DNA of 64,000 nt from Bacillus carboniphilus (GCF_020524035.2 NZ_CP129013.1:1787822-1851821), one strand, 5' to 3'. Shown: positions 49,439-60,041, counted from the first letter of the stretch. Program-made: numbers and translations. Notes: generated by a model not told the origin, from the letters alone.

Positions 49439-50285
49439 GAAAAGCGCAAGCGCCCGTTTAGCGACGCAGGTGCTTATAGACCCCCGCATGAGATAAAGGA
49501 AACACGAATAGCCGCAGGCTTCGATGTTGACTTATCGTAGAGAGGAGGGCGAAGCAACACCAGTCGCTGGGCGCTGGAGCTAGACAAAAATAAAAGCACC
49601 ATCCGAATAAGGACAGATTTTTTATACTTTCTTACTCTGTAAGAAAAGCGCAAGCGCCCGTTTAGCAACGAAGGGGCTTGAGTACTCCGTATGAGATAAA
49701 GGAAACACGAATAGCCGGAAAGCGGAGGATCTACTAACTACTGCCACGTCTTGTGGCAAACGTAGATCCACCTCCCTCCTGGAGGCGTCTCCGTTGACTT
49801 ATCATAAGGAGGAGGGCGAGGGATAATGAACGTCAACTAAGTTCAGCCACATCCTGTGACTAACGTTGACGCTAGCACATCGTGTACGTCGGAGTTGCTG
49901 GGCGCTGGAGCTAGACAACGATGAAAGCACCATCCGAATAAGGACAGATTTTTATACTTTCTTACTCTGTAAGAAAGGCGCAAACACCCGTCTAGCGACG
50001 CAGGTGCTGATAGACCCCCGCATGAGATAAAGGAAACACGAAAAGCCGGAAAGCGGAGGATCTACTAACTACTGCCACGTCGCGCGAGCAAACGTAGATC
50101 CACCTCCCTCCTGGAGGCGTCTCCGTTGACTTATCGTAGAGACATTGGAACATCAACTAAAGACGCCCACGTCCTGTGGGCAACGTTGACGCTATCACTT
50201 CCTGTGAACGTTTCTGGGCAATGGAGCTAGACAAGAATTAAGGACCTATTTATATACTCCCTTACTCTGAAAGAAAGGCGTAGGT
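49436..50285. repeat. Tandem cluster of three modular hairpin repeats
   Basis: Three heads of AAGAAA(A/G)GCGCAA at about 49438, 49642 and 49972. The first copy is short, with no inner module. The second has GGATCTAC 49727-49734 / GTAGATCC 49762-49769 and CGTCAAC 49830-49836 / GTTGACG 49865-49871. The third has GGATCTAC / GTAGATCC near 50057-50101 and CATCAAC / GTTGACG near 50150-50191, with one mismatch. Each ends near GGAGCTAGACAA. It fills the gap between the glycosyltransferase and asnB; no protein is supported. Confidence 0.88.
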
Positions 50286-50291
50286 ACAACT

Positions 50292-50336
50292 TTAGCCCCA
50301 CCTCCATAGCTAAAGGAATGGAGGTGGGGCTATTTT
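50292..50336 (+). terminator. Strong terminator hairpin between repeat cluster and asnB
   Basis: TAGCCCCACCTCCAT / ATGGAGGTGGGGCTA 15-bp stem with TTTTTT on the plus strand. It is oriented to stop transcription leaving the repeat cluster; asnB on the minus strand may use the same stem but lacks a good T-run. Confidence 0.75.
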
Positions 50337-50353
50337 TTATGACTTTCAAGAAT

Positions 50354-52231
50354 TTAAACAAATAACTTTTTTTCATCGATTTTACTATCTTGTTCAACAG
50401 CCATTTGCAGCCATAAACAGAAGCAAAGAACGGTCCATAATTTTCGACTATGATCTTTCTTTTCCATACGATGCTCCTCAAGTAAAGATAAAATATAATC
50501 TTTATCCATGAAAAAGCCAATTGGCGATTCTGTTATGACTTCTTTTGCCCAATGATACCTTGTCCCTTTTAGCCACACACGAATCGGTACTGGAAATCCA
50601 AGCTTTCTCCTATTGACCACGTGTTCAGGAATAATATCAGCAAAAGCCTTTCTTAATATTTGCTTGGTCCCTACTTTCGATACTTTCTCTTCCACTGCCA
50701 ATTTTGAGGCTACCTTCCAAACTTCAATGTCTAAAAACGGTACGCGAAGCTCTAAGGAATGAGCCATTGACATTTTATCAGCTTTAACTAGAATATCACC
50801 TCTAAGCCAAGTCATCATATCAATGTATTGCATTTTTGATATATCATCTAAATGCTTCACATTATGATAAAGAGGATTCGTGACATCTGTAAATGAACTT
50901 GAAAGAGTATGACTAAAAAGGGATTGCTTCTCTTTATCATTCGCAAATATTTTTGCGTTACCGATGTAACGTTCTTCTAATTGAGTATTCGCTCTTTGCA
51001 AGAAACTTTTTCCTTTCATTCCTTCGGGAAGAACAGTTGCTATTTGGAGAAGGGCCTTCTTCAATCCGTTAGGAATATTTTTGAAAGGGGCTATACTAAG
51101 AGGCTCTTGATAAATATTATAACCACCAAAGAGTTCATCTGCTCCTTCACCTGATAAAACTACCTTTACATGTTTACTAGCTTCTTTAGCAACAAAATAA
51201 AGGGGGATAGCAGCTGGATCTGCAACAATATCATCTAGATGCCAAATAATTTTCGGTAATGCTTCGAAAAATTCTTCTTCACTGATCGTATATGGAAAAT
51301 GATCCACTTTTAATGTTTGAGCAGTTTTTATTGCAACATCCATTTCACTGTAACCAGTATCAGCGAAATCTACACTGAATGTTTTTATAGAAGGTGCTAG
51401 TTTACTTGCTATAGTAGCAACTATAGTTGAATCAATTCCACCCGATAAGAAGGAGCCAACTGGAACATCACTTCGCATATGATAAGAAACTGATTCTTCT
51501 ACAGTTTCTCTTACTTCCTTTATTAATCGATCTCTTTCTACAGACTTTGGGTGGAAATTTGGATGAAAATATTCTACAACCTGCAAAGACTCATTTGGGC
51601 GCCATGTAAAGTAACTTCCTGGAGAAATTTTGGATATTTCTTTTACAATTGTGTTTGGTTCGGGTACGTACTGAAAAGATGTATAGTGTTCCAGAGATTG
51701 TTCATTTATGCTTGAATTTTTTAAGAAAGGCATTAACCCTTTTGATTCAGAAGCAAAAGCAATCCCTTGTACCGTTTCAATCATGTATAAAGGTTTAATC
51801 CCAAAATAGTCCCTTGCTCCAAATAATTCATTTCGCTCTGTATCCCAAATAAGAAAAGCAAACATCCCTCTTAATTCATGTACCACTTTTTCTTTCATTA
51901 CTGAATAAAGGGCCACAATCACCTCTGTATCACTATTAGTATTTAATGTAACTCCTAGATCCTCTAGTTTCTTTTGCAACTGTTTATGATTATATATTTC
52001 CCCATTAAAAACAATCCAATAGCGACCATCTCCAAAGGTAAGAGGCTGTTTTCCTCCAGCTAAATCAACAATACTTAATCTTCTAAAAGCTAACGAAATA
52101 TAATCATTATGATAATAGCCTTCATCATCAGGGCCTCGATGTATAATTTTACGACTTGCCTGTTCAATGTGCTCAATACGTTGTTCTTTATATTTTTTAC
52201 TATGATCAAAAACACCTATAAACCCACACAT
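50354..52231 (-). CDS. asnB: Asparagine synthase (glutamine-hydrolysing)
   Basis: 625 aa. The class II glutamine amidotransferase N-terminus starts MCGFIGVF, with Cys2 as nucleophile, and RGPDDEGYY follows. The synthetase domain has the PP-loop SGGIDST (about 257) and SGEGADELFGGY. It converts aspartate and glutamine to asparagine using ATP; B. subtilis AsnB may also amidate cell-wall diaminopimelate. ATG 52231 with GGAGG upstream; exposing Cys2 decides this start. Confidence 0.95.
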   Translation of the reverse strand: MCGFIGVFDHSKKYKEQRIEHIEQASRKIIHRGPDDEGYYHNDYISLAFRRLSIVDLAGGKQPLTFGDGRYWIVFNGEIYNHKQLQKKLEDLGVTLNTNSDTEVIVALYSVMKEKVVHELRGMFAFLIWDTERNELFGARDYFGIKPLYMIETVQGIAFASESKGLMPFLKNSSINEQSLEHYTSFQYVPEPNTIVKEISKISPGSYFTWRPNESLQVVEYFHPNFHPKSVERDRLIKEVRETVEESVSYHMRSDVPVGSFLSGGIDSTIVATIASKLAPSIKTFSVDFADTGYSEMDVAIKTAQTLKVDHFPYTISEEEFFEALPKIIWHLDDIVADPAAIPLYFVAKEASKHVKVVLSGEGADELFGGYNIYQEPLSIAPFKNIPNGLKKALLQIATVLPEGMKGKSFLQRANTQLEERYIGNAKIFANDKEKQSLFSHTLSSSFTDVTNPLYHNVKHLDDISKMQYIDMMTWLRGDILVKADKMSMAHSLELRVPFLDIEVWKVASKLAVEEKVSKVGTKQILRKAFADIIPEHVVNRRKLGFPVPIRVWLKGTRYHWAKEVITESPIGFFMDKDYILSLLEEHRMEKKDHSRKLWTVLCFCLWLQMAVEQDSKIDEKKLFV

Positions 52232-52417
52232 TAACTTTTTCCTCCTTATCAAATTGTATCTATAATTATTCCAAAGATGGCTATAGTTTTAGTCAATAAC
52301 CCATTAATTATATAAGAAAAAAAGAGCAACTTTAAAGTATCAAAAAAAAAACATATTTTATTAAATTATTCCCAAAATGCATTACTATATGGGGTTATAG
52401 CGAATAAATTTTTTCAA

Positions 52418-52455
52418 AAAAAGTGACTTCTGTTAAAAATAGAAGTCACTTTTAC
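52418..52455. terminator. Terminator of metK
   Basis: AAAAGTGACTTCT / AGAAGTCACTTTT with a 9-nt loop and A/T runs on both sides, just beyond the metK stop. Confidence 0.85.
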
Positions 52456-52473
52456 ATAAATTTCACTCTTTAT

Positions 52474-53673
52474 TTAGTTTTGTGCTTGTGCTTTTAATTG
52501 ACTTGCTTTATCAGTTCGTTCCCAAGGAAGATCAATATCTGTTCGCCCAAAATGTCCATAAGCAGCAGTCTGTTTATAAATAGGTCTTCTCAAATCTAAC
52601 ATTTTGATAATCCCAGCTGGACGCAAATCAAAGTTTTCTCTGACAATATCCACTAGAATATTTTCAGGTACAATTCCTGTTCCGAATGTATTAATAGAAA
52701 TTGAAACAGGCTGGGCAACACCAATGGCATAGGCTAGTTGAACCTCACATTTATCTGCTAACTGTGCTGCGACTATATTTTTAGCAACATATCTTGCTGC
52801 ATATGCAGCAGAACGGTCTACTTTCGTAGCATCCTTTCCTGAAAATGCGCCTCCACCGTGGCGAGCATATCCACCATACGTATCAACAATAATTTTTCGG
52901 CCTGTTAGTCCTGCGTCTCCTTGAGGTCCACCAATAACAAAACGGCCAGTTGGATTAATAAAATATTTCGTGTCCTCATCGATTAGCTCTTTTGGAACAA
53001 CTGGATCAATGACATATTCCTTTAGGTTTCTTTGGATTTGTTCTAATGAAACTTCTGGATGATGTTGAGTAGAAATCACAATGGTATCAATACGAACAGG
53101 TTTATCATTTTCATCATATTCAACAGTAACCTGTGTTTTTCCATCTGGACGCAAATAAGGGAGAATCTCTTCTTTCCTAGTTTCTGTTAAACGTCTAGCA
53201 AGCTTATGAGCTAAGGAAATAGGAAGAGGCATATATTCTTTTGTTTCATTACATGCATAGCCAAACATTAACCCTTGGTCACCAGCACCAATTGCCTCAA
53301 TTTCCTCATCACTCATTTGACCTTCTCGTGCTTCTAATGCTTGGTCTACACCCATTGCGATATCAGCAGATTGTTCATCGATCGACGTTAAAACGGCACA
53401 TGTCTCAGAATCAAATCCATATTTTGCTCTTGTATATCCAATTCCTTTAACTGTTTCACGAACAATTTTAGGGATATCCACATATGTATTTGTCGTAATT
53501 TCACCGGATACCAGTACTAAACCTGTTGTTACAGATGTTTCACAGGCTACTCGAGCATTTGGGTCATTCTTTAAGATTGCATCTAAAATTGAATCAGATA
53601 TTTGATCACAAATTTTATCAGGGTGTCCCTCTGTTACTGATTCAGATGTAAATAAGCGTCGTAAGTTTGTCAT
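52474..53673 (-). CDS. metK: S-adenosylmethionine synthetase
   Basis: 399 aa. Makes SAM from methionine and ATP, releasing phosphate and diphosphate. Motifs: [13 protein letters not shown] (ATP-binding His), [12 protein letters not shown], and [17 protein letters not shown] (P-loop-like). Starts at ATG 53673, one codon after a TTG, with GGAGG upstream. Expression is governed by a SAM-I riboswitch in its leader. Confidence 0.97.
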   Translation of the reverse strand: MTNLRRLFTSESVTEGHPDKICDQISDSILDAILKNDPNARVACETSVTTGLVLVSGEITTNTYVDIPKIVRETVKGIGYTRAKYGFDSETCAVLTSIDEQSADIAMGVDQALEAREGQMSDEEIEAIGAGDQGLMFGYACNETKEYMPLPISLAHKLARRLTETRKEEILPYLRPDGKTQVTVEYDENDKPVRIDTIVISTQHHPEVSLEQIQRNLKEYVIDPVVPKELIDEDTKYFINPTGRFVIGGPQGDAGLTGRKIIVDTYGGYARHGGGAFSGKDATKVDRSAAYAARYVAKNIVAAQLADKCEVQLAYAIGVAQPVSISINTFGTGIVPENILVDIVRENFDLRPAGIIKMLDLRRPIYKQTAAYGHFGRTDIDLPWERTDKASQLKAQAQN

Positions 53674-53811
53674 CAATACTCCTCCTTAAGTTATATATAA
53701 TCATGACGGATGATTCTTCTCTTATATAAACAGAACTCTAAAGGAACAATACTATTATTCCCTTTCATTCAACAGGTATTTCCCTAAATTGCAAGCAAAA
53801 ACATCACAGAA

Positions 53812-53976
53812 ATAAAAAAACCTTTCCATCATAATAATGAGGAAAGGGGGTGTTTACATCGTTTCCTTTCACTCTTATCGATCAAGGAATGTCCTTGCAT
53901 CAGGTTAGCACCTTTTCACTACGTGAAGGTTGCTGGGTTTCATTGGGGCTGTCCCTCCACCTGCTCAGGATAAGAG
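53812..53976 (-). ncRNA. SAM-I (S-box) riboswitch of metK
   Basis: The minus strand carries S-box elements: P1 CTCTTATC (53969-53976) pairs with GATAAGAG (53872-53879); then CTGAGCAGGTGGAGGGAC, AATGAAACCCAGCAACC and GGTGCTAACCTG follow. The expression platform (53812-53847) is a terminator hairpin CCTTTCCTCAT / ATGATGGAAAGG with T7. SAM binding should favour the terminator and switch metK off. Confidence 0.95.
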
Positions 53977-53991
53977 AATATCCGTTTAAAC

Positions 53992-54021
53992 ATCTTAAAT
54001 CACAAATGCCCTTTATGTCAA
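53992..54021 (-). promoter_or_regulatory. Sigma-A promoter of metK
   Basis: On the minus strand TTGACA (54016-54021) and TAAGAT (53992-53997) are 18 bp apart, about 15 nt before the riboswitch P1 stem. The remaining stretch to 54378 holds no gene. Confidence 0.75.
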
Positions 54022-54378
54022 ACTATACGTGTCTCAACTAATGAAATGTAAGGGTCATTACTTAACAAAGAAGGCAGTCGATTAACTCCATGACCTACTT
54101 TTCTCTTCAATAATACTTCATACAGTAACTAGACCATACTTCACCCACGCCTTCAAGTCACCCTTTAGAACTCATAATTTAACTCGACTTAAAGTTTTAT
54201 TGTTATACAACAAATATATTGCCAATCAAACCATAAACCGATTTAAACATCCCACTAATAAATATCCGACAAAGCTAAAAAATAGGTTTCACTCTTCTTT
54301 TTACTGACACAAACTAAAGCTACATATAATTAAAGGTACTTTATCCATTTAAACTTGGAAATTTTTCTTTAATTAGTA

Positions 54379-54406
54379 TAGACTATTCATTTAAATGTGT
54401 TATACT
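54379..54406 (+). promoter_or_regulatory. pckA promoter with CcpN-like operator
   Basis: TAGACT (54379-54384) and TATACT (54401-54406) with 16-bp spacing. TGTGTTATACT (54396-54406) matches every position of the CcpN consensus TRTGHYATAYW and overlaps the -10 box. In B. subtilis CcpN represses pckA during glycolytic growth at such a site. Confidence 0.7.
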
Positions 54407-54446
54407 ATTTATAATCATTCAACTACTATAAAAAGGATGGTATACC

Positions 54447-56033
54447 ATGAATAAAGTAGATATTCGCTCTGAACTGAATCATTTGGTCAATAATCCAAAT
54501 ACTTATCATAATTTACCGGTCTCTCGTCTTGTTGAACTCGTTTTAGAAAGAAATGAAGGAATATTGACTTCCACAGGTGCAATCCGTGCAACCACTGGAA
54601 AATATACAGGTCGATCACCTAAAGATAAATTTATTGTAGAAGAAGAAAGTGTAAAGAATAAAATAGATTGGGGATCAGTTAATCAACCGATCTCTGAAGA
54701 GATTTTTGAAAAACTTTATACAAAAGTGATCGACTATTTAAAGGCAAAGAATGAACTTTTTTTGTTTAAAGGGTTTGCAGGAGCAGATTCAAAATACAGA
54801 TTACCCATTCAAACTATTAATGAATTTGCATGGCATAATTTATTTGCCCATCAATTGTTCATTCGAGCAACAGATGAGGAATTAGTTGACCATAAAAACC
54901 CATTTACAATTATATCTGCACCTACTTTCAAAGCAGATCCAATTAAAGATGGTACTCATTCAGAAGCGTTTATTATGGTTTCTTTTGAAAAACGCATTAT
55001 TCTAATTGGGGGAACTGAATATGCGGGTGAAATGAAAAAATCGATCTTCTCAATTATGAACTACTTACTACCTGAACAAGGTGTCTTATCTATGCATTGC
55101 TCTGCAAATGTAGGTCTAGAAGGGGACGTCGCTTTATTCTTCGGACTATCAGGAACGGGAAAAACAACATTGTCTGCCGATCCAAATCGCCGTCTAATCG
55201 GTGATGATGAACACGGTTGGTCTAACTCAGGTATCTTTAACATTGAAGGTGGTTGCTATGCAAAATGCATCAAACTTTCTCATGAAAAAGAACCACAAAT
55301 TTTTGATGCCATTCGTTTTGGTTCAGTCTTAGAAAATGTCGTGATTGACGATAAAATGAGAGAGGCGGATTATGATCGAAGTGACTATACGGAGAATACT
55401 CGTGCTGCCTATCCTCTTGAAGCAATGGATAACATTGTGTTACCTAGCGTAGCAGGACACCCATCAACCATTATCTTTTTAACTGCTGATGCAACAGGAG
55501 TCTTACCTCCTATTAGTAAGCTTACTAAAGAGCAGGCCATGTATCACTTTTTAAGTGGTTACACAAGTAAATTAGCAGGTACAGAAAGAGGAATCACCTC
55601 TCCTGAAGCTACATTTTCTACTTGTTTTGGTTCTCCTTTCTTACCTTTACCCGCAACCGTATATGCTGAAATGCTTGGTAAAAAGATTGACGAATCTGGA
55701 GCAAAAGTGTTTTTAGTTAATACTGGATGGACTGGCGGCGCTTACGGTAAAGGAAAGAGAATGAAGCTCGAATATACTCGCGCTATGATTCATGCAGCAT
55801 TAGACGGTGAGTTAGACCATATCGAGACAATAAAGGATGAAATATTCGGACTAGAAATTCCAATGCATGTACCAGGAGTTCCTGATAAGGTATTGTACCC
55901 TATACAAACATGGGAAGATCAAGGTGCTTTTAAGAAGTCTGCGGAACAACTTGCTACCTCTTTTAAGGAGAACTTTAAAAAGTTCGATAATGTCGCTGAG
56001 GATATTAAAAATTTCGGTGGCCCCGTTTTATAA
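54447..56033 (+). CDS. pckA: Phosphoenolpyruvate carboxykinase (ATP)
   Basis: 528 aa. Converts oxaloacetate and ATP to phosphoenolpyruvate, CO2 and ADP, the entry to gluconeogenesis. Motifs: [18 protein letters not shown], the kinase P-loop [11 protein letters not shown], and [11 protein letters not shown] (Mn/Mg site). AAAAGGATGG precedes ATG 54447. Probably expressed only on gluconeogenic carbon through the CcpN-like site. Confidence 0.97.
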   Translation: MNKVDIRSELNHLVNNPNTYHNLPVSRLVELVLERNEGILTSTGAIRATTGKYTGRSPKDKFIVEEESVKNKIDWGSVNQPISEEIFEKLYTKVIDYLKAKNELFLFKGFAGADSKYRLPIQTINEFAWHNLFAHQLFIRATDEELVDHKNPFTIISAPTFKADPIKDGTHSEAFIMVSFEKRIILIGGTEYAGEMKKSIFSIMNYLLPEQGVLSMHCSANVGLEGDVALFFGLSGTGKTTLSADPNRRLIGDDEHGWSNSGIFNIEGGCYAKCIKLSHEKEPQIFDAIRFGSVLENVVIDDKMREADYDRSDYTENTRAAYPLEAMDNIVLPSVAGHPSTIIFLTADATGVLPPISKLTKEQAMYHFLSGYTSKLAGTERGITSPEATFSTCFGSPFLPLPATVYAEMLGKKIDESGAKVFLVNTGWTGGAYGKGKRMKLEYTRAMIHAALDGELDHIETIKDEIFGLEIPMHVPGVPDKVLYPIQTWEDQGAFKKSAEQLATSFKENFKKFDNVAEDIKNFGGPVL

Positions 56034-56039
56034 TTGTTT

Positions 56040-56084
56040 AAAAAAGAGCTAATTATCATTTTTTTGATAAATAGCTCTTTTTAT
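56040..56084 (+). terminator. Terminator of pckA
   Basis: AAAAAGAGCTA...TAGCTCTTTTT hairpin with an inner ATTATCA/TGATAAA stem and a T-tract, a few bases after the stop. Confidence 0.85.
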
Positions 56085-56091
56085 TTTCCGA

Positions 56092-56568
56092 ATGCGTCGC
56101 TATACGGGCGCTTCCGACGCACAGGAGGTGCTAGCATCATCGTTGTCCACAGGACGTGGGCGCCTTTAGATGATGTTCCACTTTCATACGATAATTCAAC
56201 GGAGACGCCTCCAGGAGGGAGGTGGATCTATGTTGCCACAGGACGCGGCTGAACTTAGTAGATCCTCCGCTTTCGGGCTATTCGTGTTTCCTTTATCTCA
56301 TGCGGCGATGAACAGGAGGTTCTAGCGTCAACGTTAGTTCGCGCGTCGTGACTGTACTTAGTTGACGTACCTTTTCACCTGCGTCGCTATACGGGCGCTT
56401 CCGCCTTTCTTTTGTCTAGCTCCTGCGCCCAGCGACTGGTGTTGCTTCGCCCTCCTCCCTACGATAAGTCAACATCGAAGCCTGCGGCTATTCGTGTTTC
56501 CTTTATCTCATGCGGGGGGCTATAAGCACCTGCGTCGCTATACGGGCGCTTCCGCCTTTCTTTTAATT
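56092..56568. repeat. Modular hairpin repeats, inverted orientation, two copies
   Basis: Reverse-oriented relative to the other loci. It holds two ends of form CGCTATACGGGCGCTTCCGCC and the tail TTGTCTAGCTCCTGCGCCCAGCGACT. Modules: CATCATC 56135-56141 with GATGATG 56169-56175, a GGATCTA type with the mismatch CTATG, and a GCGTCAACGTTAG / AGTTGACGT module near 56325-56367. It lies between pckA and ytmB. Long open frames here are GC-driven artefacts. Confidence 0.85.
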
Positions 56569-56805
56569 GGTGGTATTTAAAGATATGAGTTCATATGTGA
56601 GGATTGTCTGTTGTTCTTCTAATTCAAGCTTTGTTATTGTTGCATACCCATTCGGCTCGCTTTCTCTCATTTTACGAACTTCTAACGGTATATTTAAGGG
56701 ATAAAGTCGGTAACCGTCCTTTTTTAATTGAAAGATATTTTTATTTAAACGAATTTCCTTCCCTTTTGTTACAATCATTGTATTTAGTTCCAATGGCATT
56801 CCCAT
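56563..56805 (-). CDS. ytmB: YtmB, DUF2584 protein
   Basis: 80 aa, the same length as B. subtilis YtmB. Conserved MGMPLELNTMIVTKGKE and DGYRLYPLNIPLEVRK; beta-rich, cytosolic, function unknown. The start is ATG 56805 because GGGGGAG lies 4 nt upstream and the family begins MGMP. The repeat tail touches its 3' end. Confidence 0.85.
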   Translation of the reverse strand: MGMPLELNTMIVTKGKEIRLNKNIFQLKKDGYRLYPLNIPLEVRKMRESEPNGYATITKLELEEQQTILTYELISLNTTN

Positions 56806-56911
56806 ACTACTCCCCCATTTCATGATTTTATAGGCATTTATCACACTTTCCCTCTAACTTACATACAGTAAATAAAAACATATTTCATGAGCATAGAAAG
56901 GATAAATCATC

Positions 56912-57901
56912 ATGAAAAAAATTATCTATTCCATTGTATTCGTCTGTCTCTTTAGTTTAACACTAAGTGGCTGTGGACAGTCAAAAACTGAAGAAATTCG
57001 TGTAGCAGAGGTAACACATTCTATATTTTATGCCCCCCTATACGTAGCCATAGAGAAAGGTTTTTTTGAAGAAGAACAAATTAATATAGAGCTCACCACA
57101 ACTTGGGGTGGGGATAAAACCATGACCGCTCTTTTATCTGGAGGATCCGATATTGCCTTAGTCGGGTCTGAAACATCCATTTATGTGTATAATCAAGGTA
57201 CAGATGATCCAGTGATTAACTTTGCCCAGCTTACACAGACAGATGGTACATTTCTTGTTTCTAGAGACGAAACCGAAAGTTTCTCTTGGAATGATCTAAA
57301 AGGAAGTACTTTTCTCGGACAAAGAAAAGGCGGAATGCCTCAAATGGTTGGTGAATTTGTGCTAAAACAAAAGCAAATAAATCCACATCATGATTTAACG
57401 TTGATACAAAATGTCGATTTTGCCAATATCGCAAATGCCTTTGCATCTGGTACAGGAGATTATGTTCAATTGTTTGAACCTACTGCGAGCATCTTTGAAC
57501 AGGAAGGGTTAGGCCAAATTGTCGCCTCCTTCGGAAAAGAATCTGTGCAAATTCCATATACGACTTTTATGAGTAAACAAAGTTATTTGAAAGAGAACGA
57601 AGAATCCGTTCAACGCTTTACAAAAGCACTATTTCGTGCACAAACATGGGTAGCTGAACATTCTGCACAAGAAATTGCCAAAGTCATTCAACCACAATTT
57701 AAAGATACTTCTTTAGAGATAATAGAAATAGTAATTGAACGATATAAAGAGCAAAACTCTTATTCACTTAATCCGATTCTTGATGAGAAAGAATGGAATA
57801 ACCTTCAAATTATTATGGATGAAGCAAACGAATTGAGACAATATGTAGACCATGAAACACTAGTAAAAACTTCCATTGCTAATGAGGTTAGTGGACAATG
57901 A
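56912..57901 (+). CDS. ytlA: ABC transporter substrate-binding lipoprotein YtlA
   Basis: 329 aa. A lipoprotein signal peptide with lipobox LSGC (Cys about 21) is followed by an NMT1/SsuA-type binding fold (EVTHSIFYAPLYVAIEKGFFEEE). Such proteins bind thiamine precursors, taurine, nitrate or sulfonates; B. subtilis YtlA is in an uncharacterised YtlACD importer. First gene of a ytlA-ytlC-ytlD operon, overlapping the ytlC start (ATGA). Confidence 0.88.
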   Translation: MKKIIYSIVFVCLFSLTLSGCGQSKTEEIRVAEVTHSIFYAPLYVAIEKGFFEEEQINIELTTTWGGDKTMTALLSGGSDIALVGSETSIYVYNQGTDDPVINFAQLTQTDGTFLVSRDETESFSWNDLKGSTFLGQRKGGMPQMVGEFVLKQKQINPHHDLTLIQNVDFANIANAFASGTGDYVQLFEPTASIFEQEGLGQIVASFGKESVQIPYTTFMSKQSYLKENEESVQRFTKALFRAQTWVAEHSAQEIAKVIQPQFKDTSLEIIEIVIERYKEQNSYSLNPILDEKEWNNLQIIMDEANELRQYVDHETLVKTSIANEVSGQ

Positions 57902-58675
57902 AAAAAAAAGAACTATTTAACTATTGAACATGTTTCTCACACCTTCTTCACTAAGGATACATTTACACATGTACTTGAAGATATCAACTTCACAATAAAT
58001 AGAGGAGAATTCATATCATTTTTAGGGCCGAGCGGGTGTGGAAAGACAACCTTGTTATCAATTATCGCTCAACTAATAAAACCAACAAACGGAAACGTCT
58101 TACTAGAAGGTAGGAACATTTCTCTAAAGGAAACACAAATAGGTTATATGCTTCAACAAGATTATCTATTTCCTTGGAAAACCATTCAAGAAAACATTTT
58201 ACTCGGGTTAAAAATATCAAAACAATTATCTAATGAAAAAAAAGAACGAACCTATCAGCTCTTAATGGATATGGGACTTGAATCGACTATAAATAAATTA
58301 CCCCAGCAACTTTCAGGGGGAATGAAACAACGAGTCGCGTTAGTAAGAACGTTAGCTACAGACCCGTCTTTATTTTTATTAGATGAGCCTTTTTCTGCTA
58401 TTGATTTTCAAACTAAATTAAAATTAGAGGACCTTGTCTTTACAACCTTAAAAAAATATCAAAAGACCATGATTTTAGTAACACATGATATTGGAGAAGC
58501 CATTGCCATGAGTGACCGTATTTTTTTATTTTCAACAAAACCTGGACAAATAAAAAAAGAAGTTTTAGTTAACAAAGAATTAAGTGAAACGACACCTTTC
58601 CATGCAAGACAAACTTCCTCCTACAAATCTTTATTTCAACATTTATGGAAGGAGATTGAACAACTTGACAATTAA
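57898..58675 (+). CDS. ytlC: ABC transporter ATPase YtlC (frame broken as read)
   Basis: About 258 aa after removing one A from the A9 run at 57901-57909, which gives [17 protein letters not shown]. As read, that frame ends within ten codons. Walker [11 protein letters not shown] (about 43), signature LSGGMKQR, Walker [12 protein letters not shown] and VTHDIGEA are all intact in the remaining frame. It overlaps ytlA at ATGA, which fixes the start. Confidence 0.9.
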
Positions 58676-59468
58676 GGACAATCAAATACTTCACCAAGCT
58701 TATATTAAACAAATGAAGAGAGATAAAATTTCGATTATTTGCTCTCAATTATTAATCGTCATTTTCTTTTTTTCATTCTGGCAACTTGCCTCTGATGAAA
58801 AATGGATAGATCCATTAATATTTAGCTCTCCGGCCAAAATCTTTGATTTATTTATCTCAAAAATGTTAGATGGCACACTTCTACCTCACGTAAGTCTAAC
58901 TATATTTGAAACCATTTTAGGTTTCTTAATTGGAACCATTTTAGGAACAGGAATAGCCATGGTTTTATGGTTTTCAAAAAAGCTCGCTAGAATTATGGAC
59001 CCTTTTCTAGTCATTTTAAACGCTATGCCTAAAGTAGCACTAGGTCCACTCCTAATTGTTGGGTTAGGTCCTAATTTATCTTCTATTGTTGCAATGGGAG
59101 CGATAATATGCGTCGTTATTACGACCATAGTCGTATACTCAGCCTTTAAAGTAGTTGATCAAAATTACAAGAAAGTACTATTAAGCTTCGGTGCATCTAA
59201 ATGGGACATTTTTAAGGAATCTGTCTTACCAGCTTCGTTACCCACCATAATTTCGACTCTAAAAGTTAACGTTGGCCTGTCATGGGTGGGTATCATCGTA
59301 GGAGAGTTCCTCGTCTCAAAACAAGGTTTAGGATATTTAATTATATACGGATTTCAAGTGTTTAATTTCACACTCGTTTTACTCAGTTTACTGCTCGTCG
59401 CATGCTTTGCCACCATTATGTACCAAGGTGTAAGTTGGTTAGAAAAAAGACTTATTCGTCACCACTAA
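58665..59468 (+). CDS. ytlD: ABC transporter permease YtlD
   Basis: 267 aa with about six membrane helices and the BPD-type inner-membrane motif ([17 protein letters not shown] and the EAA-like [20 protein letters not shown]). Permease of the YtlACD importer. The TTG at 58665 is preferred because AAGGAG lies 10 nt upstream and the length then fits B. subtilis (272). It overlaps the end of ytlC by 11 nt and, convergently, ytkD by 17 nt. Confidence 0.87.
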   Translation: MTIKDNQILHQAYIKQMKRDKISIICSQLLIVIFFFSFWQLASDEKWIDPLIFSSPAKIFDLFISKMLDGTLLPHVSLTIFETILGFLIGTILGTGIAMVLWFSKKLARIMDPFLVILNAMPKVALGPLLIVGLGPNLSSIVAMGAIICVVITTIVVYSAFKVVDQNYKKVLLSFGASKWDIFKESVLPASLPTIISTLKVNVGLSWVGIIVGEFLVSKQGLGYLIIYGFQVFNFTLVLLSLLLVACFATIMYQGVSWLEKRLIRHH

Positions 59469-59943
59469 CAACGTACCCACTCTCCTCAATATACTCCATA
59501 GTCATAGGAAGAACATCATCTTTCATAATAAAGCTATATCGATCGTCATCTATAATCTTATTGGGAAATTCTTTAACTAAAATAGGACCCCATGTTTCAA
59601 AATAATGATGTTTCTTAACAATTGAAGAGACATAGGCAAAATAAATATTTTTAATAATACACGAACCCTTTCCAACTACTTTATATTGACCTATATATTT
59701 TATCTCATTAACTATACCTCCTGTCTCTTCCTCAACTTCTCTGCAAGCAGCTTCCAGTGGTATTTCTCCTTCCTCTACCTTTCCTCCAGGAAATTCAAAC
59801 CCACGGTGTTTATGTTTTGTTAACAACCAATGATGATCAAACCGACAAACAACCCACACATGTTTTGGATTTTCAGAGAAAGGATGATCATCAAAGGACA
59901 ATTGAATTTGATTTCGATAGTAATCGTAAAAGTAAGAAATCAT
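59452..59943 (-). CDS. ytkD: Nudix hydrolase YtkD
   Basis: 163 aa with the Nudix box [22 protein letters not shown] (shortened here; about residues 62-84). B. subtilis YtkD hydrolyses RNA 5' ends or 8-oxo-dGTP-like nucleotides. The start ATG 59943 has GGAG 6 nt upstream. The C-terminus ([17 protein letters not shown]) matches the family. Confidence 0.9.
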   Translation of the reverse strand: MISYFYDYYRNQIQLSFDDHPFSENPKHVWVVCRFDHHWLLTKHKHRGFEFPGGKVEEGEIPLEAACREVEEETGGIVNEIKYIGQYKVVGKGSCIIKNIYFAYVSSIVKKHHYFETWGPILVKEFPNKIIDDDRYSFIMKDDVLPMTMEYIEESGYVVSGDE

Positions 59944-60041
59944 AAAAGTCTCCATACTCCAATCTCTTTTTTTCCTCTATATTCTAACACAAGAAAAGGA
60001 AAGCGACTTGTAAAGGAAGTGGTAAAAGAAATTTGTAAAAA

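Noticed and set aside
49474..49668. 64-codon frame near the repeat cluster
   Set aside because: Repeat-derived and with no start context.
4451..50285. CRISPR array made of the repeated units
   Set aside because: Units are long, irregularly spaced, mosaic and palindromic, with no uniform spacers and no cas genes.
56034..56580. Two open frames after pckA
   Set aside because: Both are read through inverted copies of the modular repeat and have no ribosome site.
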